Positions 16,352 to 21,887 of a stretch of DNA of 21,887 bases are shown in pieces. Positions within the stretch are counted from its first letter, which is position 1, and each line of letters begins with the position of its first letter. The notes beneath the pieces are model-generated. The model searched no databases, was not told where the DNA came from, and saw only the letters and a list, made by a program, of their open reading frames with translations. The position numbers and the translations under genes were made by a program. The stretch comes from DUPH01 sp035449085 (GTDB lineage: Bacteria; Verrucomicrobiota; Kiritimatiellia; RFP12; UBA1067), in NCBI GenBank assembly GCA_035449085.1, contig DAOTKE010000052.1:1-21887 (forward strand), in the 5' to 3' direction.

Positions 16352-18664
16352 TCAGGGCATGCTGATTTTGTGCTTGCGCCCCAGCATCCAAAATCCGCCG
16401 AACAACGCGCCCAGCAGTGCGCACGGCGTCAGAATCCACACCGTCTGATGGCCCAGAACGAGCTGATAGTAGAGCGTGGCGACGCTCCAGCCCAGCACGG
16501 TGAGATAGACCGCCAGCAAGACACCGTAGAATCGGCCCAGCTCGCGGAACGCCGCGCCCATTGCCGCCAAGCACGGCACGTAAAGAAGCACGAACAGCAG
16601 ATAGGCGAAGGCCTGGTGCGGGCCTTTAGAAAAGTGTTGACGCATCGCGCGGAAGACCGAGACATCCGAATCGACCTCTGCGGCCACAACCTCTTCGTCG
16701 CCGCTCACCGCCCCCAGTCCCAACGGATCACGCAGACCTTGGCCAACTCCCGCCAGGTTCGCGGGAATGGTGGCTAAAGCGTCTGCCAGCCCCTGCCAGA
16801 GATTGAAGGGGGCGTCTTCCTCGTCTGTGCTGGCGTCGGCGTTCGACGCGTCATGCTCAGTCTGGCCATAGAGTGACGTCAGCGTGCCCACCACCGCCTC
16901 CTTGGCGAAGAGGCCCGTGAAGAGCGCGACCGAAGCGGGCCAGTTGTCTTGCTCGACGCCCATCGGCTCAAACAGCGGCGTGATCGCCGTGCCGACCGTG
17001 CAGAGCAGCGAGTCTTGGGAGTCCTCGTTGCCGAACGAGCCGTCACGCCCGACTGAATTGAGGAACCCGAGCAGCAGGACCATCGGCACGATCACCCGTC
17101 CGGCGCGGAAAAGGAAGACCTTCAGCCGGTCCCACGTGTGCAGCAGGATGTGCTTGAGGCGCGGCAGGTGATACGGCGGAAGCTCCATGATAAAGTGCGA
17201 CGGCTCACCCTGGAACAGCGTACGCTTCATCAATAATCCCGTCACAACCGCTAAGACGATACCACTGATATAAATCCAGAACACCATGCGTCCGGGATGC
17301 ACACTGAAGAAAGCCGCGCCGAAAACCACATAGACCGGCAGCTTCGCGCCGCACGACATGAAGGGGACCATGAAGATGGTCAGAAAGCGGTCACGCCGGC
17401 TCTCCAGCGTACGCGTCGCCATGATCGCCGGCACCGAGCAACCGAACCCGACCAGCATCGGCACGAACGATTTGCCCGGCAGACCCAGCCAGCGCATGAA
17501 CCGGTCCATCACAAACGCGGCACGCGCCATATAGCCTGAATCCTCCAATAGCGAGAGGCAGAAGAACATGAAGAAGATCGGCGGTATGAAGGTCGCCATC
17601 GTCTGCAGGCCCGCGCCGATGCCGCCGGCGAGCAGTGCCACCAGCCAGCCGGGCGCCGCGACGCGCGTCAGCAGCACTTTGGTGCCTTCGACAAACAGCG
17701 TGCCGCCGGCCCGATCGAAGAAATCGATAAAGGCGCCGCCCACGGTCTGTGTCAGCCAGAACACGGCATACATCACCAGCAGGAAGAAGGGAATGCCGAG
17801 AAAGCGGTTCAGGATGATTTTGTCGGCTTTGGCCGTGAAGTATTCTTTGAACTCCGTGTGGTGCAACACATCGCGGCAGAGCCCCTGAATCACGCCGTAG
17901 CGCGTCTCCGCCAGAATCACGTCTGGTGTTTCCTTGAGCACTTGACCAATGCGCGCCGCGCATTCATTGACCAGCAACGAAGCCAGATCCTTAAGCTCGG
18001 CCGCCTTCTCCGTCACCAGCGGGTCGCCTTCCAGCAGGCGGACCGCCACCCAGCGCGTCGGCACATCCAACGCCTTGGCGGTCAGCGCGCTGCCGGCCTC
18101 AAGCACGCTGATCTCGCGCTCCACCTCATCCGGATAGTCATACTGGAACAGATGAACGGCAGGGGCGCGCATCGCCTCGTCCAACGCCTGCGCGAGCGTA
18201 GCGATCTCGCGCGGATTCTGGGCGTTCACACCGATCACGGGGCAATTCAGGTGGCGCGCCATGTGTTCAATATCAATGTGGATCTTACGGTTACGCGCGA
18301 TGTCCATCATGGTCAGCACCACGATCATCGGAACCTTCAGCTCCAGCAAGAGCAGCGTCAGATAGAGGTTCCGCTCCAGATTGGTGGCGTCCACCACATT
18401 CACAAAGAGATCGGCCTGACAGCTCAGCGCGTACGCCAGCGTCACGCGCTCGTCCTCACTCAGCGCGGTCAGCGAATAGACGCCCGGCAGATCGACCAGT
18501 GTCGCTTCTCCGCCGCTGGGCAGACGCAACTCGCCCTCCTTCTTTTCAACCGTCACGCCCGGCCAGTTGCCGATACGCTGACGCGCGCCGGTAAGTCCGT
18601 TGAACACCGTGGTCTTACCCGAGTTGGGATTGCCGACTAAACTGATCTGAAACGTTCTTTTCAT
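16352..18664 (-). CDS. feoB: Ferrous iron transporter FeoB
   Basis: This 770-residue inner-membrane Fe(II) transporter has an N-terminal G-protein domain: G1 GNPNSGKT (11-18), G2 GVTVEKK, G3 DLPG (58-61). G4 reads TMMD (118-121) where N-x-x-D is standard. A helical spacer lies at about 165-280, then the membrane region with the conserved GCSVPAIMATRTLE (408-421) and PFMSCGAKLPVY (434-445) pore motifs. Its later acidic loop segments (around EHDASNADASTDEEDAP and GDEEVVAAEVDSD) are unusually long. The start at 18664 is supported by GGGAG 7 bases upstream. It follows feoA by 27 bp, a two-gene Feo unit without feoC. The Asn-to-Thr change in G4 could weaken guanine specificity. Confidence 0.96.
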   Translation of the reverse strand: MKRTFQISLVGNPNSGKTTVFNGLTGARQRIGNWPGVTVEKKEGELRLPSGGEATLVDLPGVYSLTALSEDERVTLAYALSCQADLFVNVVDATNLERNLYLTLLLLELKVPMIVVLTMMDIARNRKIHIDIEHMARHLNCPVIGVNAQNPREIATLAQALDEAMRAPAVHLFQYDYPDEVEREISVLEAGSALTAKALDVPTRWVAVRLLEGDPLVTEKAAELKDLASLLVNECAARIGQVLKETPDVILAETRYGVIQGLCRDVLHHTEFKEYFTAKADKIILNRFLGIPFFLLVMYAVFWLTQTVGGAFIDFFDRAGGTLFVEGTKVLLTRVAAPGWLVALLAGGIGAGLQTMATFIPPIFFMFFCLSLLEDSGYMARAAFVMDRFMRWLGLPGKSFVPMLVGFGCSVPAIMATRTLESRRDRFLTIFMVPFMSCGAKLPVYVVFGAAFFSVHPGRMVFWIYISGIVLAVVTGLLMKRTLFQGEPSHFIMELPPYHLPRLKHILLHTWDRLKVFLFRAGRVIVPMVLLLGFLNSVGRDGSFGNEDSQDSLLCTVGTAITPLFEPMGVEQDNWPASVALFTGLFAKEAVVGTLTSLYGQTEHDASNADASTDEEDAPFNLWQGLADALATIPANLAGVGQGLRDPLGLGAVSGDEEVVAAEVDSDVSVFRAMRQHFSKGPHQAFAYLLFVLLYVPCLAAMGAAFRELGRFYGVLLAVYLTVLGWSVATLYYQLVLGHQTVWILTPCALLGALFGGFWMLGRKHKISMP

Positions 18665-18691
18665 TCCTTAGCTCCCGCATGGTGACGCGCG

Positions 18692-18919
18692 TCAGAGTGG
18701 CTTCACTTTCAATACACCCGCCTCGGCCCGCCGCAGCGAAAGATGAAAACCGCGGACCTCAAACTCAAGCGGATCGCCCAGCGGAGCCACATTCACCAGC
18801 TTGAGCTTTGCACCGCGCGTCAGGCCCAGCGCCAGCAGTTTCGCGCGGTAGGCTGGGTTTCCCGCCGCATAGCCGGTGATTTCAACAGTTTGTCCGGGCG
18901 TCATTTCAGTCGGTGTCAT
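18692..18919 (-). CDS. feoA: FeoA, cytoplasmic SH3-like partner of FeoB
   Basis: This 75-residue protein has the small SH3-like FeoA fold: GQTVEITG near the start, LLALGLTRGAKLKLV in the centre, and GDPLEFEVRGFHLSLRRAEAGVLKV at the end. FeoA binds FeoB and supports iron uptake. The ATG at 18919 has AGGAG 7 bases upstream. A 12-bp palindrome, TGACGCGCGTCA (18683-18694), overlaps its stop codon in the feoA-feoB junction. Confidence 0.94.
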   Translation of the reverse strand: MTPTEMTPGQTVEITGYAAGNPAYRAKLLALGLTRGAKLKLVNVAPLGDPLEFEVRGFHLSLRRAEAGVLKVKPL

Positions 18920-18952
18920 GGCACGCTCCTTTGTTAAAGGCGCGTCACTTTA

Positions 18953-18966
18953 TTAGATAGGACTAA
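18953..18966. promoter_or_regulatory. DtxR/MntR-like inverted repeat upstream of feoA
   Basis: TTAG-ATAGGA-CTAA forms a dyad 34 bases upstream of the feoA start. Its half-sites match the inner half-sites of DtxR-family operators (TTAG...CTAA), which control iron and manganese genes. AT-rich sequence around it (18945-19000, minus strand) could hold the feo promoter. It is a short match, so it is tentative. Confidence 0.4.
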
Positions 18967-19068
18967 CATTCGCAAGCGAAAATTTTGGTTTTTTTCTACG
19001 GCAAGTGAATGGCATTCACCACTTATGTTCCTCTGTGGCTACAAATCCGCCCGACATGAATGCGGTTG

Positions 19069-21887
19069 TCACTGCAGCATCATGAGCGTCCCAGAAGCAT
19101 AAGCCTTTAGCGATATTTCGGACGGCGTGACAAGCAACTGAAGCTGGAGCGAGGTCGTGCCGCCGACAAGCGCCACCGTCCAGGAATCGAACACCGCGAG
19201 GCCGCTGCCACGGGCGAGCGTATAGACGCCTGGCGCGAGGCCTTTGGAAATGTCTACCGTGAAGACACCCGTGCCGCCCTCAACGGACAACGTGCCGAAA
19301 TCATAGGTTGGTGACAACGTCCTCGCGTTGCCATTCGCCATGAAGACGAGATTCGTCGCGGGCAGTATCACCGACCCGACGCCCTGGAACGTCATGTTCT
19401 GGCGTCGCCAATCACCGTAACCGTCTACGAACCGGCCCATCCACTTGTACGTCAGATAGGCCTCGATCTGCCTACGCACCGCAGTGGGGAGCACGGTGTC
19501 GTAGAGGAGGATCTCGGACTGGATTTCCTGCCCTCCCTTGTACGCGCCACCGTCGCCTCCGTAATAGGCGAAGTTGAGCAACGGGAAATCATTTGTCGCC
19601 TCGAAGGTGAAGACCTCGGGCGCGCCCGTAAACCCAGCGGTCACCGGATTCACAGGATTGCCATTCAACCAGACGCGACCGGACTTCAGCAACGTCGTCG
19701 TACCCGACGCGTAGATCGCGCTGTTGAAGTTGTTGAGATTCGCCCGCTGTTGCACCAGTTCGGTCACGCCAATCGAATCAGCAAAGGGCACGCCTCCTCC
19801 ACGTGAGGAGTCCTGCACGATGAAACCCGTACGGATGGACGTTGCCGCCTGATTGTTGCCAGATGCATTATGATTGTTACCGTGCCACATCGTATCAGCC
19901 GTGTTCAGTCGCCCCAACCGCAACGTATTTCCCCATGTGTCTCCGTATCCGATTCCGTTCGCGTAATCCAGCCAGTTTGTGGCGACGCCCCCCGTCTCTC
20001 GGGCGACGCACCGCGGACGCCTGTCCATACTGATCGTTGGACTCGTTGCTTCCTTCTGATCAGCCGGCGCATAGAGGTAGTAGTCATTCGCCTGCCGCAA
20101 TTCGGCGCGACGGTCAAAGAGACCCCAGACACAATCGGGACGAATCGAAGCTGGCACAACATCCTTCGAGAGAATCATGGAATCGCGCGCGGAAGGGTCG
20201 AACCAGTGCAACGGTGTCGTCGCCGCAATAGCGGTTTCATCCGGCGGCAGCGGAGCCAGCTTCACCTTTCCGCCACCGGCCTCCAACGATCCCGTGAAGG
20301 TTCCCCCCACGACGACAGTCTCATTTGAAATCGCCACCGAACCAGTGCCAGTCAGAACCAACTGCCGTGTGCCACCCTCCGGATACTCTTCAAGTCCCCA
20401 CTTGCGGGCGAGATACCTTTCGATGCGTTCACGGGCAACGGTTGTCAGCGCATTCGAGAAGATCAACACTTCGGCGTAGTTCTGTCCACCGGAGTTGGAG
20501 ACGCCACTGGTCCCCCACCCCAACCCAGCAAGCACGACTTTATTTTCAGTACAGTCAATTGAAATCACCTGCCAATCGCCGTTCAGACGCGTCGTCGAGG
20601 CATTAACGGACTTCGAATCAACCCATGTCGGATAGTTGGGGTTCTGCATGATGGGGTCTGCAAGCGTCTGCCCCGAGCGGGCGAACGCCGAAGCAGAAGA
20701 ACGGCCAATGATCTGCGAACCGCCCCCCTGCTGCGAACCGAGCACCATCACAATGTATCGCGCACTCTGCTCGACTGGATGGATGTCAGTAATGCGGCTC
20801 TCGTCAAAATAGGTGAACGGCAGACGTCGGCTCTCCGTAGCTGAATTTCCAATGTTTCCCGTCCATTCCTCCGTCAGCGTCTGGCCATAGCCACCGCAAC
20901 TGACATAGTTGAGGCCATTGAGACCATTGGAGACGACATACGGATAGAGGTTGGGCATATGTGCGTTGACGTCATACTTGAAATGACGCGCATTGAAGGC
21001 GCACCAAGTCCGTTGAGAAACGCGGCGATCGAGCCATTTCTCGATGATCGGATAACCGTTCGTATAATGAGTATAATTATCCGGGAGCGTGGTCTCGCCA
21101 CTCTTCCTGGACCTGTAACCAACAAGCGACTCGCCCACGGACGCGTCGAACCAGAGAGAGATGTCATCCGAGAAGTCGCGTTCGATCAGCGCAGCCGGAT
21201 CGGCAAGTTCGAAGCGACCTGTTCCTTCGGTCTGCAGATGCAGACTGCGATCCGTGTATTCGAGTTTCACGGTCACGCCATCCTGCGCGACCAAGGTGCC
21301 GCCACCGCGGATGTCCCGAATGGTGCTGTCCTGCGCCAGAACCAGCACGCCACCGTCCGCCACCGAGATGGTGTCGTAGGCAGAATTCCCCGTCAGCGTG
21401 AGACGTCCGCCGGGGTTGACAACGATAGAGGACGGTATTCTGCCACCGAACTGAACGGAGTCAAATGTCTGCTCATCCGAAATAGCGAGCGCAAAATCCC
21501 TCAACCGGGAGAAATTATATTGGTCACCGACCGGAATACGGGCGAACTTCACCATGTTCGTGAAAATGACCTGTCCGCTGGCCGCGTTTTCCTCGCCAAA
21601 GACGATCTCGCCGCCGAAGACGGGATAGTCGGCCACGTAGGCCACCCTCTCACCGAATTCAATCTGATCGCCACCTTCGACGACCAGCGTGCCACCACCA
21701 TAGATGCCGCCTGTGAGGCGGAGTTGCGTGAAACCGGAGTCCGTGGGGTTCTCCAGCGTCACCTGGCCATTGACGACGAGAATATTCGCCAGCGTATAGC
21801 GGGAGGCCCAGTCGGGCAAACGTGCTTTAAGAGTAAGTGTCCGGCGAAACACGTCTACCGGATTTGCAGCGGCTGAGGCATCATGTC
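19069..21887 (-). CDS. Giant secreted protein with two tandem LamG-like units (5' end outside window)
   Basis: The frame is open to the window edge, so at least 938 residues are seen and the true start lies beyond; the GTG at 21852 has no special claim. The first 230 residues are glycine-rich beta-strand repeats (GGGTLVVEGGDQIEFG type). Two copies of a LamG/concanavalin-like unit follow: about 231-490 (ISLWFDASVG to YLARKWGLEEYPEGG) and 545-806 (TPLHWFDPSAR to YLTYKWMGRFVDGYGD). Both begin with WFD and end in a helix R-(R/E)-x-I-E-x-YL-x-x-KW preceded by a YAEVLIF/QSEILLY strand. A third beta-rich stretch ends at GTLMMLQ. No barrel or anchor is visible. It is probably a cell-surface or secreted glycan-binding protein, with no other gene to its left until feoA. 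Confidence 0.75.
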   Translation of the reverse strand, partial: HDASAAANPVDVFRRTLTLKARLPDWASRYTLANILVVNGQVTLENPTDSGFTQLRLTGGIYGGGTLVVEGGDQIEFGERVAYVADYPVFGGEIVFGEENAASGQVIFTNMVKFARIPVGDQYNFSRLRDFALAISDEQTFDSVQFGGRIPSSIVVNPGGRLTLTGNSAYDTISVADGGVLVLAQDSTIRDIRGGGTLVAQDGVTVKLEYTDRSLHLQTEGTGRFELADPAALIERDFSDDISLWFDASVGESLVGYRSRKSGETTLPDNYTHYTNGYPIIEKWLDRRVSQRTWCAFNARHFKYDVNAHMPNLYPYVVSNGLNGLNYVSCGGYGQTLTEEWTGNIGNSATESRRLPFTYFDESRITDIHPVEQSARYIVMVLGSQQGGGSQIIGRSSASAFARSGQTLADPIMQNPNYPTWVDSKSVNASTTRLNGDWQVISIDCTENKVVLAGLGWGTSGVSNSGGQNYAEVLIFSNALTTVARERIERYLARKWGLEEYPEGGTRQLVLTGTGSVAISNETVVVGGTFTGSLEAGGGKVKLAPLPPDETAIAATTPLHWFDPSARDSMILSKDVVPASIRPDCVWGLFDRRAELRQANDYYLYAPADQKEATSPTISMDRRPRCVARETGGVATNWLDYANGIGYGDTWGNTLRLGRLNTADTMWHGNNHNASGNNQAATSIRTGFIVQDSSRGGGVPFADSIGVTELVQQRANLNNFNSAIYASGTTTLLKSGRVWLNGNPVNPVTAGFTGAPEVFTFEATNDFPLLNFAYYGGDGGAYKGGQEIQSEILLYDTVLPTAVRRQIEAYLTYKWMGRFVDGYGDWRRQNMTFQGVGSVILPATNLVFMANGNARTLSPTYDFGTLSVEGGTGVFTVDISKGLAPGVYTLARGSGLAVFDSWTVALVGGTTSLQLQLLVTPSEISLKAYASGTLMMLQ

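Noticed and set aside
16296..16574. N-terminal extension of the beta-barrel-like gene into feoB
   Set aside because: Arg/Gly-rich sequence without homology precedes a clear signal peptide and a ribosome site at 16295.
19005..19035. GTGAAT-GGC-ATTCAC hairpin as terminator of the LamG-like gene
   Set aside because: The stem is only six pairs and the minus-strand transcript has no U-tract after it.

Overview
The window is about 60% G+C by eye and gene-dense. It reads as a chromosomal segment of a Gram-negative bacterium of the Planctomycetes-Verrucomicrobia-Chlamydiae group, most likely Kiritimatiellota or Lentisphaerae. This placement is an inference. It rests on very large secreted proteins built from glycine-rich beta-strand repeats and LamG-like units, a secreted sialidase-type hydrolase, and an exported TIM-barrel lipoprotein, next to otherwise ordinary housekeeping genes. 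No rRNA, tRNA, transposase, integrase or CRISPR array was seen.

Region 1 (1-10192) looks like a glycan-utilisation locus. An AraC-family activator (9308-10192, + strand) is divergent from a minus-strand run. In transcription order the run holds: a giant secreted beta-strand-repeat protein split by an apparent frameshift in a G8 tract (9071-4630), a secreted five-Asp-box sialidase-like protein (4572-2983), a DHDPS/N-acetylneuraminate-lyase-family aldolase (2972-2076), two overlapping small Cys-containing proteins that are divergent paralogues of each other (2003-1533 and 1546-1127), and a xylose-isomerase-like TIM-barrel lipoprotein (958-125). A hydrolase beside a pyruvate-type aldolase suggests release and cleavage of a sialic-acid-like or 2-keto-3-deoxy sugar acid. 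The rest of a sialic acid pathway (kinase, epimerase, deacetylase, deaminase) is not here. A nested dyad at 9155-9198, with an 18-bp perfect palindrome at its core, lies in the divergent intergenic region and is the best operator candidate.

Region 2 (10450-15297) is tRNA 2-thiolation and thiamine synthesis. mnmA (+) converges on, and overlaps by 64 bp, the end of a minus-strand thiamine operon, thiS-thiG-thiH-thiF-thiE. The operon is preceded by a clear TPP riboswitch and an intrinsic terminator (15171-15297), so it should be shut off when thiamine pyrophosphate is plentiful. It makes the thiazole moiety (ThiSGHF) and joins it to the pyrimidine (ThiE).

Region 3 (15390-18966) is ferrous iron uptake: feoA, feoB, then an outer-membrane beta-barrel-like protein, all minus strand. 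A DtxR/MntR-like inverted repeat lies upstream of feoA.

Region 4 (19069-21887) is the 3' part of a second giant secreted protein. It carries two tandem copies of a roughly 260-residue LamG-like unit, and its 5' end lies beyond the window.

The points most worth following up are the G-tract frameshift and possible phase variation of the giant surface protein, the tandem small Cys proteins inside the sugar locus, the nested operator dyad, a shared C-terminal signature on the two giant secreted proteins, and several enzymes with changed key residues (MnmA, ThiF, FeoB, aldolase).
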